A DNA stretch of 64,000 nucleotides from Incurvaria masculella (GCA_946894095.1 OX335641.1:2188501-2252500); one strand, 5' to 3'. Positions 34,058 through 44,655 are shown, counted from the stretch's first letter. Notes: generated by a model from the sequence alone, not told the origin. Made by a program: numbers and translations.

Positions 34058-35340
34058 TATTATAATAAAAAAGTCTTTTCGCATTATAGTATGTATGAAC
34101 TTGTAATAAAATCTCTTTGGCTATACTATTTGTATCTGGCTGGTTTTGGTATCATTGAAAGTTTAAATTTTAAAGAACATAATTCCAAATTCAAATTAGG
34201 AAAATGTGTGATTCTAATTTGTTTTTCGTACTGTCAAAATGAGTGAATCTAATGAAGAAATTCGATACATTTTAAAATTTTACTACAAAAAAGGTAAAAA
34301 TGCAACGCAAGCCACGAAAAAAAATTGCGATGTTTATGGACCTAGTGCAGTGTCTGTGAGAGTAGCACAAATTTGGTTTAAGCGTTTTCAATCCGGAAAT
34401 TTTGATGTCAAAGATGCACGTCGCTCTGGTCGCCCTATTACGGATAAAATGGATGCCATTTTTGAAAAAGTGGAGCAAGATCGGCATATTAGTAGTTACA
34501 ACGTAGCTGAAGAACTAGAAATTGACCACAAAACAGTTTTGGCGCATTTGAAAAAAACTGGGTACACAAAAAAGCTCGATATTTGGGTACCTCACGAGCT
34601 CACTGAAAGAAACCTAATGAACCGTGTACTCATTTGTGATTCTTTATTACGACGTAATGAAACCGAACCATTTTTGAAGAAGCTGATAACTGGTGATGAA
34701 AAGTGGATCACGTACGACAAGAACGTGCGAAAAAGGTCGTGGTCAAAGGCCGGTCAAGCTTCACAGACTGTGGCGAAACCCGGGTTAACTCGCAACAAGG
34801 TGATGCTGTGTGTGTGGTGGGATTGGAAGGGCATTATTCATTATGAGCTGTTACCACCAGGCAGGACCATCGATTCTGAACTCTACTGCGAACAACTGAT
34901 GAGATTAAAGCAAGAAGTTGAGAGAAAGCGGCCGGAATTAATCAACAGATGGGGTGTGGTTTTTCATCATGATAACGCTAGACCTCACACATCTTTAGCC
35001 ACTCAGCAAAAACTAAGAGAGTTTGGCTGGGAGGTGTTAATGCATCCGCCGTATAGTCCTGACCTTGCACCTTCAGATTTCCACCTGTTTAGGTCTCTTC
35101 AGAATTCTTTAGGCAGTGTCAGGTTAACATCACGAGAGGACTGCCAAAACCACTTGTCGCGGTATATTGATCAGAAGTCCCAATATTTCTATAGCAATGG
35201 GATCATGTCCCTACCTACAAGATGGCAAAAAGTTATCGAACAAAATGGTACCTACATACTTTAGTTAAATGTAAATAAACCATATTAAAAAATGTTTTGA
35301 ATTTTCTTAAAAAATGCGAAGAAACTTTTTCCCCAACCTA
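34058..35340 (+). mobile_element. mariner transposon with one decayed end
   Basis: The right inverted repeat (about 35310-35340, inverse of taggttggggaaaaagtttc) is well kept and abuts a TA. The left repeat (34058-34095) keeps aaaaaagtcttttcgcatta but its outer 10 bases have changed to tattataata. The transposase ORF between them is intact. Confidence 0.8.
34239..35264 (+). CDS. mariner transposase, intact 341 residues
   Basis: The full-length ORF fits the usual 340-350 residues. The N-terminal half holds the DNA-binding helix-turn-helix region (A-E-E-L-E-I-D-H-K-T-V and W-V-P-H-E-L-T-E, a mariner hallmark). The catalytic triad is of DD34D type: first Asp in T-G-D-E-K-W-I at about residue 152, second in H-H-D-N-A-R-P-H, and third, 34 residues later, in Y-S-P-D-L-A-P-S-D. 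The N-terminal W-V-P-H-E-L-T-E and E-P-F-L blocks are most like the cecropia group (which includes Hsmar1). All key residues are visible, so the enzyme could be active. It would act in the nucleus on its own terminal repeats. Confidence 0.9.
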   Translation: MSESNEEIRYILKFYYKKGKNATQATKKNCDVYGPSAVSVRVAQIWFKRFQSGNFDVKDARRSGRPITDKMDAIFEKVEQDRHISSYNVAEELEIDHKTVLAHLKKTGYTKKLDIWVPHELTERNLMNRVLICDSLLRRNETEPFLKKLITGDEKWITYDKNVRKRSWSKAGQASQTVAKPGLTRNKVMLCVWWDWKGIIHYELLPPGRTIDSELYCEQLMRLKQEVERKRPELINRWGVVFHHDNARPHTSLATQQKLREFGWEVLMHPPYSPDLAPSDFHLFRSLQNSLGSVRLTSREDCQNHLSRYIDQKSQYFYSNGIMSLPTRWQKVIEQNGTYIL

Positions 35341-35598
35341 TATTAGGGCTTGACGATAATGGAGGTTAATAGAGCGCCATGACTATGAAAGGTATACTGA
35401 TTATTTTAAACTTTAAATCATAACAAGAAGTTTACCATATAAATTATCATTACGGGTGCAATTTCTGGCTACCGAGAATCGAATATTCGCTCTTAGGGTT
35501 CCCAGCGGTATATCTGTCGAATGTTGACCTAGTTTTACTTTTTTAAAGCAAACGAAATAAATGGCGACCCTTTTGATGTTATTCCTATTTATGTTAAT
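35341..35598. other. no gene recognised
   Basis: Anonymous AT-rich sequence. Confidence 0.35.
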
Positions 35599-35836
35599 CC
35601 CATTCAGTTAAGAGTGAGTTCGAATTCGTAAATACATATCACCTCACTTTTTTTAATAGTTCATGTTTCCACACTTCTTGAACATCATTTCACTTTGGTA
35701 AAAATCTGGTTTGTCCCATAAATACGTTGGAAGTATAAACAACAGTTCCGTTATTTAAATTATAATATGTTTCCAAGCTATTTTTAGGTTAATTCACTTC
35801 CGAACTCGACCTCACTCTTACCTGAATGGGTCCCCA
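35599..35836. mobile_element. MITE with 30-bp inverted repeats
   Basis: The ends are cccattcagttaagagtgag (then ttcgaattcg) and the inverse of cccattcaggtaagagtgag (then gtcgagttcg). It is about 238 bp with no ORF. A truncated copy sits at 5125-5335. Confidence 0.75.
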
Positions 35837-35934
35837 GGACTTGGATGGCTAATACAACACCCACTGACGTGTTCTAGCCTAACACTACACATTGGAACTA
35901 GGTGCCGTGCAAAAACCTTACTAATGATGCACTG

Positions 35935-36058
35935 TGTTGTGTAGTTATTTTAGAAGTAAAATATCTGCTTAGAAAAGCACCATTGTATTTTCATATTAAA
36001 TGTGTTGACAACTGACAGAAAGATTATTCTTCTTAATATTGCATGGCATCACACAACA
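35935..36058 (-). repeat. 3' LTR (minus-strand element)
   Basis: 124 bp. On the minus strand it is preceded by ACGGGGGGAGC, a good polypurine tract for plus-strand priming. Confidence 0.85.
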
Positions 36059-36745
36059 GCTCCCCCCGTAGTTTGAGCAGCGCCGGCGCAGCGTCGAAGT
36101 TGATCGATATGTCTTCTTATTCTTCTACCATCTTCAATTTCGATTTCGTAGTGTAGAATGCCATGTTTTGCTGTCACCGTTCCAAAAAACCATTTTCTTC
36201 CATCATTCGCGTAATTCCTAGCTATGACTTTATCTCCACAGTTGAAAACTCTGATTTTTTGTTTTTGTGTCTCAGTTGTCGGTATTATTTTTTTAGGTTG
36301 TGAACTTGGACCGTCAACCATAGCATCTAGTCTTGTTCTGACAGGTCTAGCAAACATACGTTGATAAGGCGATTCCCCATCAACACTCGGTGTTGATCGC
36401 AGCTGTTGAATGATGCTTGTCAACTTGTTTTGTATTGTTCCTCTCTCTCCCTCCAACGATTTCAGCGCTTTCTTGATTGTTTGCACGAACCTCTCCGCTT
36501 GCCCGTTTGTTGCTGGATGGTATGGGGCTGATGTCTTATGAGTGATATTGAAATTACGTAAAAAATTTTCAAACTCTGTTGAAATAAATTGAGGCCCATT
36601 GTCAGAAACCAAAACATATGGGAATCCGAAAGTATTGAAAAGTTGTCTTAGTTCATTCGTGCACCATTCTGATTTAGTGTTCTTTGTCGGTATGACTTCG
36701 ACCCATTTACTGTAGGCGTCGACCACTATAAAAAGGTTGATTGTT
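36049..36745 (-). pseudogene. retrotransposon integrase, C-terminal pol fragment
   Basis: It starts inside the integrase core at V-V-D-A-Y-S-K-W-V-E-V (first catalytic Asp). The D-N-G-P-Q-F motif (second Asp) and a Glu in N-G-Q-A-E-R-F follow, giving the D,D35E-type set. A C-terminal domain with V-F-N-C-G-D-K-V-I-A-R follows. The zinc-binding N-terminus is gone at the deletion junction. The stop codon (36049-36051) lies inside the 3' LTR, so the last residues are LTR-encoded. Confidence 0.8.
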
Positions 36746-37401
36746 TATTTTACCTTTTTCTACTGAATTTTTAGCGATATTGAAATTTTCTGCAAGATGT
36801 GTCATGTCATTTGATGTTGTTGCGAAAGCCGTATTTTCCAATTTTGACATTTCAATAGCTGATGCCAACTGTAATATTCTATTGAAGCTTAGTTTTGATC
36901 GTTCTTGTAGTAGCTTAGTTCTTATATCATTGTCGCGTAGACCTCGTATAAACTGTAAGTTAAGGAATAATTCCGCCACGGATTTCTGGCAATCCGGATT
37001 TATGCAATTGAATTCACAGTTCGTAGTAAGTTGCCTTAACTGTGTAGCATAGTCTATGACCGATTCACCCTGGCCCTGCATGTAACATACAAATTTGTGT
37101 TGTGATGCCCAAATGCTGGGTTTTGGCTCAAGATATTCCAGTAAAGTTTTTACTAACTCGTTGTATTGTAGAGTAGCTGGATTGTCTGGAATGTATATAT
37201 CACATAGTTTTTGATAAATTCTTGGTGGTAGGGCACTTAATAAGGAAAAAACTTTCATCTTTGCATCTGTGATACCATTCACAGTCATGTAAAGTTCTAG
37301 TCGTTTCACGAAATTGGAAAATGCCTCATCTTCCTGATAAAGCTTAAATTTGAAGTTCGGTACGACACTCCCAGAGCTGCGCAGTGTTTCGCCTGTAGCC
37401 C
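36707..37401 (-). pseudogene. retrotransposon gag, central part
   Basis: Open from the edge of the inserted element at about 37401 (T-G-E-T-L-R-S-S-G-S-V-V-P) through L-Y-Q-E-D-E-A-F-S-N-F and a retrotransposon gag domain (F-S-L-L-S-A-L-P-P-R-I-Y; Q-G-Q-G-E-S-V-I-D-Y). No zinc-knuckle is present, because the frame runs into the deletion junction near 36745 and stops at 36707. Relative to the N-terminal part it is in a different frame once the insert is ignored. Confidence 0.75.
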
Positions 37402-37402
37402 T

Positions 37403-38471
37403 ACCATGAGTTTTCTATCGAACGAACGAAAAATATCATCGAATGTTCACGAACGAGATCGAACAACGTTACAGTCGCTACCATGGGTTACTTTATTCAC
37501 CGACGGAACGCTTATCGAACGCTCGATGAACGTTGCGTTCGACCAGAGACAAGAAATAATGGAAGATAGTGAGTAGGCCGTGATTAACAGTGTCCATATC
37601 TTCTTTCGCATGAGATAAAATAGGACCGCACTATTATAAATTGAGTATAAATTTGCTAAGTTTACTAGTAAAAACATACCTCAAACCGTCGATTGTTGGC
37701 AGCCGATATTTTGTGACGATTTTTGTTGACCGATACTTTGCCGGCGCGGCGGGCGGTACGAGACAATAAGCGTGACTGATAGGGCGTACCATCCGTCTGT
37801 AAATAGCATTATATACCTAGTTACCCATTTCGCGCAAATGTTTTGTCAATGTTTGACTTTGGTTTTCTTGGATGCAATTATAGTTGTTTTATTTTTCTTA
37901 TAAATTACCGATACAGGTTATGTTTTGAATGCTTTATTTTCTTTGCATAAAAAAATATGTATTGAGGAAATACACCTACATAAATTAATATTTTTTTAAA
38001 TAAATTCATTCCTGAAACAGGTTTGAAGAAACGTTTATAAATAAAAAAAACCGTTAAAAAAATATTTCGAATAGTATTTTTTTACGTAGAGTTGTAGTGT
38101 ACTCATTATTAAGTTGCTAACATAATATTGAATTCAGAAATTGACATGAAATACGCTTGGTTTTTCATCCTTGGCACTAAAATGTGTGTTCGATCGTCCT
38201 TTCACCCAAGATATGACTAGTGAAAAGAAATTCGAATAACGTTATCGAAGTGATCACGTTGAGCTGTCAAAATGTACACTCATGGTACCGTTTTTCATAC
38301 AACCGTATCGCGTCGTCGTTCGATAACGTTCGTGATGCTCGACAACGAGCGTGAATATGAACTCGTAGTGCCGTTTTTAGTAACAAGATCGTACGCTAGA
38401 GGCGCTGCAATTTTCCCGATACAAAAATTTCGTTAACGTTGGTCGAAGTGAACATCACCAAAACTCATGGT
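37403..38471. mobile_element. 1.07-kb non-autonomous DNA element inserted in gag
   Basis: The ends are the 12-bp inverted repeat accatgagtttt, flanked by GCCCT on both sides (37398-37402, 38472-38476). The subterminal regions are rich in cgaacg and further catgagtg/catggg motifs. There is no transposase ORF. The 5-bp duplication does not settle the superfamily. Confidence 0.65.
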
Positions 38472-38474
38472 GCC

Positions 38475-38816
38475 CTACCCTACTGGAGAAGTCACGCTCG
38501 CGATGGGCTGCGAGCTTGCAGCTTGCATGCTCAACAGTTTTGACTGTATGTAGGTAAACTCCTCGTCCATACTGAAACGAGTATTTATTTCTGTACTCTC
38601 TTGCTCTTCAGAGACTGTCTGTTCATCAATAATCTGTTGAATAGATCGATATTTATTCCAATAACCATCTACCGTTTGAATTCGTAGTTGTAATTCTTCA
38701 TTCGAAAAATGTTTGTTGGAATCGTCTAATATAGATTTTATCCGGGTTAGTTGGCCTTGAATTGTAGATCGATTTTTCTTACATTTTTCAATGCTTTCTT
38801 CCGTCCTCGTCGCCAT
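38475..38816 (-). pseudogene. retrotransposon gag, N-terminal part
   Basis: The ATG at 38816 is the first base triplet after the LTR, so the start codon overlaps the candidate primer-binding site (M-A-T-R-T-E-E). The 113 codons are helical and charged (Q-L-T-R-I-K-S-I-L-D-D and D-G-Y-W-N-K-Y), as in gag N-termini. The frame closes at a TAG where the inserted DNA element begins. Confidence 0.65.
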
Positions 38817-38940
38817 TGTTGTGTAGTTATTTTAGAAGTAAAATATCTGCTTAGAAAAGCACCATTGTATTTTCATATTAAATGTGTTGACAACTGACAG
38901 AAAGATTATTCTTCTTAATATTGCATGGCATCACACAACA
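38817..38940 (-). repeat. 5' LTR (minus-strand element)
   Basis: 124 bp, identical to the LTR at 35935-36058. The body begins directly after it with TGGCGACGAGGACGG, a candidate tRNA primer-binding site starting with the expected TGG. Confidence 0.85.
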
Positions 38941-39079
38941 CACTGCTACACTGAGCTCGATTTATAGAAAATACTGACCATTTTTATTGCCGCTTCGACC
39001 ATCGTTCATTTAATGCGATGATAACAACCTGGGCGGGATTAACCCTAATATATAGATATATTATGCTACCAACTAGTAA

Positions 39080-39225
39080 ATAAGGACAGGTACCTACAGT
39101 TTAACGTGGAATACGAACCACGAATTAAGAATCCCTCACTCGGCTCTTGCGACATGCACGAGAAGAAATGCAGTGGGCCCAATTGTATTCTTTTTACATG
39201 CCGGAACCCACACAGCCGTGTAATA
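39080..39225 (-). mobile_element. SINE-like fragment of a second body type
   Basis: Shares acctacagtttaacgtggaa and gcacgagaagaaatgcagtg with 8030-8165 and 46380-46510. Neither head nor tail is clear. Confidence 0.4.
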
Positions 39226-39394
39226 ATGTGAGGTTACAATATGTGAGGTATCGGTCATACATCGATCTTGGAAACTCGTCATCTAATGTTGTCATTGTTT
39301 TAACAATTTTATTTTTAAAACAACTCATTCGACAAAAGTTATTCATGACCATGAATAATTTATAAATGCATAAATTCTTTCATAAGTAGATATT

Positions 39395-39800
39395 TTTTTT
39401 ATGCAACCTGACATGGATGGCTAATACCACACAACTAACGTTATGATATTAGCCCAATACACCACGTTCCCGAAGGAGTTAGGTGTCATGCCTTCTCCTT
39501 CTTTTTACGAGCACGGCTACATTGATGGAAAAACACGGACAAATTTTCATTACCACTTCGACCATCTTTTCATTCAATGCGATGGTACCTACCCGGGTGG
39601 GCTTATACCCTACCACCTAGTAGAGGAAGAGGACCTACAGTTTTACATGGATTCCGAACCATGGAGCAGCTCGCATTCGTGACGAAATGCACTTATCGAA
39701 CTCAGAAGAGAAAGAAAGCGGTGCATGTCGGGGCGAGGAATTGAACCCAGACCTCTGGTAGACTAGGCCAGTCCCCGTGCCACTAGACTACGAGCCGCTC
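39395..39800 (-). mobile_element. near full-length tRNA-headed SINE
   Basis: From the tail (ttttttttatgcaacctgac) through the body (cgatggtacctacccgggtg, atggattccgaaccatggag) to the head inverse (gaattgaacccagacc, ctacgagccgctc). The ORF at 39443-39682 is SINE sequence. Confidence 0.75.
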
Positions 39801-40374
39801 AAATTGGTGTTCTTGTTGTATATTGGAGAGGACATGTTATACCCTGTTATTGCTCGTGGTCCACAGTCGACCGCTGGTCTGTATTTTTTAGTTTCATAAC
39901 TTAATTCAATAGAACAAGTTTAGTAACTTAAACCACGAATATCTCTCACCAAAACGGACAAATTGACATTACAAAGTTGAATAAAAAATTTTGAAAGAGC
40001 GATCTTTGTTAGCAATCCCGTCGCATTTTGAGTGTAACCGTTAATAATAATGCAATCTGTACCAGAACGCTTTTCAGGAGATTGTGATTATGAAGTGTGT
40101 CGGGTGACTGAAACAACCTTGTCTCCACCGCTGAACACCTAACCGCTTGCTCTAAATTCCATCTTAACTTAATAATTTCAGACACAGCCTCAAAATTTAA
40201 CTTTTCATCACACCCGAACAGTAAGGATTTGTCGAACCGTCCAATTTACAGTGTGGCTGGTGTGTACACCAGGACGGGAGGACCGATCGAAACTGATTCG
40301 TGTGGCGGCAGCGTAGCCACGGGTTAGTGGAAAACTTCTAACTGTAGTTAGTTCGCTTCATCGAAACATCGAAT
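39801..40374. other. no gene recognised
   Basis: A piece at 40280-40350 (accgatcgaaactgattcgt) resembles the 53510-53560 repeat. Confidence 0.4.
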
Positions 40375-40590
40375 GTACAGTCGAACAAAGAATGAAAAGA
40401 TGAACAGTCGAAATACTTTGACTTTTGGAAACAATTATAGTGTTGAGTATCGATTCAAACATAGTTGAGGATGTCTACTATCTACTGAGTAAACAAAACC
40501 ATAACAAAATTGAATCAGAGGTTGTATTTAAACATTAAACTTTTTTAAGTTTAACCGGAAGTGTATCCTTTAACCTTTGGTTGACTGTAC
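40375..40590 (+). mobile_element. small MITE, copy 1
   Basis: The ends are gtacagtcgaacaaag and the inverse of gtacagtcaaccaaagg. It is 216 bp with no ORF. An inverted copy lies at 43281-43519. Confidence 0.65.
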
Positions 40591-41388
40591 CTTGCATCAA
40601 AAATGATTATGGTTTCTTACCCCTGAATTTTTCGATTTAATTTAATTTATTTAAACTTTTTGGTAGTCAAACTATTCCGGGAGGTCACGACATTTTTGGT
40701 CACGATAATGTAAATGGCTGAATTTGGGTTCAAAGGTTAGATACCAACCCTCTGATACTAAATGTGTAAGTCCGTCTGTGCCAAGTGGTTGCGTTCTCTA
40801 GATTGGCTATATAAAATAGATGTTGATATGTACATGCTGACGAATATACTGATTGATTAGAAACATTGATACTTATTAATTACACAATAATAACCAGTCG
40901 TTTTGTAAATGAAATACTAAAATATACCTAAAGTTATAACTGTAACCTAAATCGCCTATAACTACGAAATGCAACCAGAGATTTGTTCAGTTTTTGTATT
41001 GCTAACCAAGTACATACTAATACTTTCATGCTTCGTCATTTGCATCCATTTACCTTATCATATGTATTTTTTGTCACCATAACTACTTTTTCAGGCGCCT
41101 TATCTACTTAACGCAACCACTTGGAATAGGCAGACTGACACATCTAGCTTCAAAGGGTTGGTCTTTATCCCGTGAACGCAGTTTCAGCCATTTACGTTAT
41201 AGTTACCATTTTTGTCGCGACCTCCTAGTCTATACACTAAGTTGCGTCACAAAGATCCGCGGATTCGATCAACCCAGTCAAGAAGAACCCGCAAAGAAAC
41301 TTCACGGGTTTACATAACACATTTTTTTCGTCCACGATTTTGAAATAAACACTCAGGCTGAGATAAATGGTCGTAACAGAAACTAATG
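40591..41388. other. no gene recognised
   Basis: An inverted pair (gggaggtcacgaca near 40680; gtcgcgacctcc near 41215, with tctgccaagtggttgcg / cgcaaccacttgg inside) suggests an element about 560 bp long with inverted arms at 40670-41230. Confidence 0.4.
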
Positions 41389-41552
41389 CTGAGATAAATA
41401 GTCGTAACCCAAACTAAGACTAAAGAAAAGTAGTACTTTGTGACGTCACTTTGACACATTTTGTATGGACGTAATCTCAAAGTAATGCAAATTGACGTCA
41501 CAAAGTACTACTTTTCGTTAGTCTTAGTTTCTGTTACGACTATTTATCTCAG
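41389..41552. mobile_element. 164-bp palindromic foldback element
   Basis: ctgagataaatagtcgtaac through aaagtactactt pairs with its inverse on the other side. The centre is about 40 bases. A stray extra arm copy (gctgagataaatggtcgtaa) sits just to the left at about 41357. Confidence 0.7.
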
Positions 41553-41639
41553 CCTTAGATCTAAATCCTACTGCCAAACAATTCCTTAGTAGAACAGATT
41601 AAGGCAAAGAACAAAAGCAATAGAAACAGCAACCCTCAT

Positions 41640-41919
41640 TTTAAATTACTTAGAACTAGCAAAGTTACTAATGCAATAATATAAATTATTGTAAATGTAT
41701 ATAAAGATCATGATTCCTATTAATTTAGAATAAGATGTAATTATGGTAGTCAAGAGATTACTCGTCACCAATGTATATATAATGTTCTTGAAGAGCAATA
41801 GTAATCGATCAATCACTGTAAACTAGTTTGTAAGTATCAATAAAAAAAAATGATACAATGACAAACCTGGCGAAGTTTCTTGTCGGCTCTTCTTCGCCAG
41901 AAATGATCTAACCGACAGG
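41640..41919 (+). mobile_element. possible LINE 3' end
   Basis: The ctggcgaagtttcttgtcgg / ctcttcttcgccag segment parallels agcggagtttctttccagtt at 61473, which I take as a conserved 3' hairpin of the same family. No coding part. Confidence 0.35.
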
Positions 41920-42214
41920 AAAAAACCGGCCAGGTGCGAGTCGGACTCGCACACGAAGGGTTCCGTACGAACGTACAAAATTTAACACAAAAAAAATAAT
42001 CACGTTTGTTGTATGGGCCTCCTTAATTTTTTTTACTTATTTTACCTATTTATTATTACAGCGGCAAAATAAATACACACTCTGTGAAAATTTCAGCTTC
42101 CTACCTATTACGGTTCCCGAGATACAGCCCTGTGATAGACAGAAGGACGGACGGACAGCGGAGGCTTAGAAATAGGGTTCCGTTTTCACCCTTTGGGTAC
42201 GGAACCCTAAAAAA
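41920..42214 (+). mobile_element. family M element, copy 7
   Basis: Complete plus-strand copy. Its array has almost collapsed (ggacggacgg). Confidence 0.8.
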
Positions 42215-42550
42215 GGAGCTTACAGTTCATTATATATTTTTTGTATTTATCAAGAATTTTTAATCCTTGTTTTTCTACGTAGGCCTTTTACTACGCGTCT
42301 GAAATAAATTAGACGTAGATGATTGTTTTCATAGTTTTCAGAAATGCAGCCTTATTTCTCTTGTGTTTCCTCGTTTTATTTCTTGAATTTCGTTAAGGAT
42401 AGAGGGCCAAAGTGGTAAAACATATATAAACATTATGAATATGTAGCGGACAATATAAGCAGACGTTGTCCTGAGAAAACAGCACGGGTCCCACTATAAA
42501 CTTAAAATCACCCTGGTGTACAGTACAAAAAAAATCGGTTAAGCCATTAA

Positions 42551-42903
42551 GGCTGTTCCGACCCATATAAAGTTGTTTGCACGCATAACGCAAAAAGTAT
42601 TGCACTTTAAGCCACGAATTAATAATAAAAGTTTAATATAGTCATATTACTTGCAGCGAAAACAATTTCACAATTTCAGGATTATTGATTTTGTTACAAT
42701 TTATTTAAATACGATTTTTATTTAACAGCGCCATCTAACGGTGTAAAACTTCTAATCGGCAATTACAACGAAACCTGAAATTGTGAATATGTTTTCGCTG
42801 CAACTACTATGGTTATATTTAATATTTTTGACGAATTCGTGCCTTAAAGTGCAATACTTTTTGCGTTCTGTGTAAAAAAAACATTGTATGGGTCGGAACA
42901 TGC
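42551..42903. mobile_element. TTAA foldback MITE, family P copy 2
   Basis: Nearly identical to 22109-22469, with the same ends and TTAA at 42547-42550 and 42904-42907. It differs by a few substitutions and one short deletion. Confidence 0.85.
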
Positions 42904-43280
42904 TTAAGGAGGCAATCATTATGAATACACTCACACCGGTATTTTATAAATATACATATTACAAAAAAAGGCTACTGTTTTATTATTAGACAAAAAAAAA
43001 AAGGTTCTATGTCGGGCGACGGTTAGGTCTGCGTCCATTACACTGACTGATCTTATTCATATCGTGTTACATGCACTCATGTCATTACAGAAATGGCTCC
43101 CGATTACAGTTGGCCTATGCTTGGAATTCCGCGCTCAGGAACCAGGAACGTTTCAGTCCAGAAAACCACTTCTATAGCGGTTTTATAAGCGGGTTTCTCG
43201 GCGGCATTATTCCAGAGCAAGGCATTTCAATCATTCAAGGTTGGAACGCCCATTTCGCACGCTATATGATAGTTTCTCTT

Positions 43281-43519
43281 GTACAGTCAACCAAAGGTTA
43301 AAGGATACACTTCCGGTTAAACGTAAAAATGAATGGTGTTTAAATACAACCTCTGATTCAATTTTGTTAGGGTTTTATTTTCTCACTAGCTAGTTGACAT
43401 CCTCAACTATGTTTAAATGTATACTCAACACTATAATTGCTTCCAAAAGTCAAAGTATTTCGATTGTTCATCTTTTCATTCAACCGGATGTGTATCCTAA
43501 ACTCTTTGTTCGACTGTAC
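43281..43519 (-). mobile_element. small MITE, copy 2, inverted relative to 40375
   Basis: Starts gtacagtcaaccaaaggtta and ends ctttgttcgactgtac. It matches the inverse of copy 1 except for small indels. Confidence 0.65.
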
Positions 43520-44655
43520 ATGCTCTTTCATCGAAGATTTTGTGTGCTTGGTTTACAATATATTTGTCCGCTGATCTCCCTTTGTGCAGGGTCGTAGTGA
43601 GAATTGGCATTTATTCGTTGGTTGACTGGACAATTTCGGGCATTCTATGGCAGTCCAAGTTTGCCACCGGGCCCTTGCAGGCAAGCTCCCGTTTTTCAGT
43701 ATTCCACCCAATCTTTGCATGAGCAAAGCATTGATTGTTCAAATTTTGGGGCAGGTGTCCTGCAGACCTCATTGTCACCTATTCTACTTTTATTGTTTAT
43801 TATCTATTTACTGTCAATGTAAGTATTTACTGTCACTAGGCATGAATCGTAGTTACGCTGATGACAGCCCGGATCATGAGGTATATGTCAGGGATTGGAG
43901 GAGCACAGATACACAGCCCAGCGAGGTGCAACTTTCTGTGGATTTTTTTCTCGAAAAATTATGTCACACGAGCTTTTTACCTGTTCAATCAGTATCAAAT
44001 ATCAAAATAGCTGTTTAATATTAACAGTTTGGGCTCATTTATAAATACTTACTGTAATAAATTAATAGTAATAAGCAATACGGAATTTACAAATTACGGA
44101 ATTTTAACTGTGCTAAAACATTTTATAAATAGTTCGCTTTACCACTTATGCCCGCTCTCCCCGCTGTTGCCCACGGTCCGACCGCGAGTAATCATGTCGC
44201 TAAACGAAACGTCAAGACGCTGCGCGCTGGGAATTAGCCTCCTTGGCTTTGGAGGAGCCTTCACTCCCTTTATCTCGCGGATTGTTGAATGCACGAAAGG
44301 AAACAAAATCAAAATCAACGTTAACGTATGATTAAACACGTCACTTGTTATGGACAGTACCGATAAGAGCTGAGTCAACTCCATCCGGTTCACTAAACGG
44401 GACGTGATTGAACATCGAATAACTTAGACGTCTCTTAACGATATTACCTTATTCACATATGATGCCACAGTGTAATTTTTAATTTTTGAGTTTTGTGAGT
44501 ATTAAATTTTAATACTACAAGAAGGCATTAGTTCGTTCGGGAGTGTGGAGTGATTGGATTATATCACAATGATAGATTAAAGTACGGCTTCCATGTCCAA
44601 TTATATGAAATAAAATTGTTTTATGATGAACCTATATGGTTTGATAAGGTGGAAC
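43520..44655. other. no gene recognised
   Basis: Several overlapping ORFs (43540-44018) and a GC-richer spot at 44150-44280 have no domain that I recognise. Confidence 0.4.

Larger units (their letters stand above)
35935..38940 (-). mobile_element. internally deleted Ty3/gypsy (mag-like) LTR retrotransposon
   Basis: The LTRs are identical over 124 bp (35935-36058 and 38817-38940). They begin TGTTGTGT and end ACACAACA, and are flanked by the 5-bp duplication CACTG (35930-35934, 38941-38945). The body on the minus strand keeps part of gag and the integrase end of pol but has lost protease, reverse transcriptase and RNase H. The element is thus non-autonomous. Very short LTRs are typical of the mag lineage, first seen in the silkworm. 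Identical LTRs imply a recent insertion. A separate DNA element (37403-38471) sits inside gag. Confidence 0.85.
35837..39060 (-). mobile_element. SINE body split by the LTR retrotransposon
   Basis: The left half (35837-35934, ggatggctaatacaacaccc through ctaatgatgcactg) and right half (38941-39060, cactgctacactgagc through cgggcgggattaacc) form one worn minus-strand SINE. The cactg at the break is the retrotransposon's target duplication. Confidence 0.65.

Noticed and set aside
36049..36726. The integrase ORF as a domesticated host gene
   Set aside because: It lies between identical LTRs with a target duplication and lacks the N-terminal zinc domain, so it is part of a young transposon copy.
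43540..44018. Overlapping plus-strand ORFs of 60-123 codons as a gene
   Set aside because: Three frames are open at once with no recognisable domain, and no splice or promoter signal fits.
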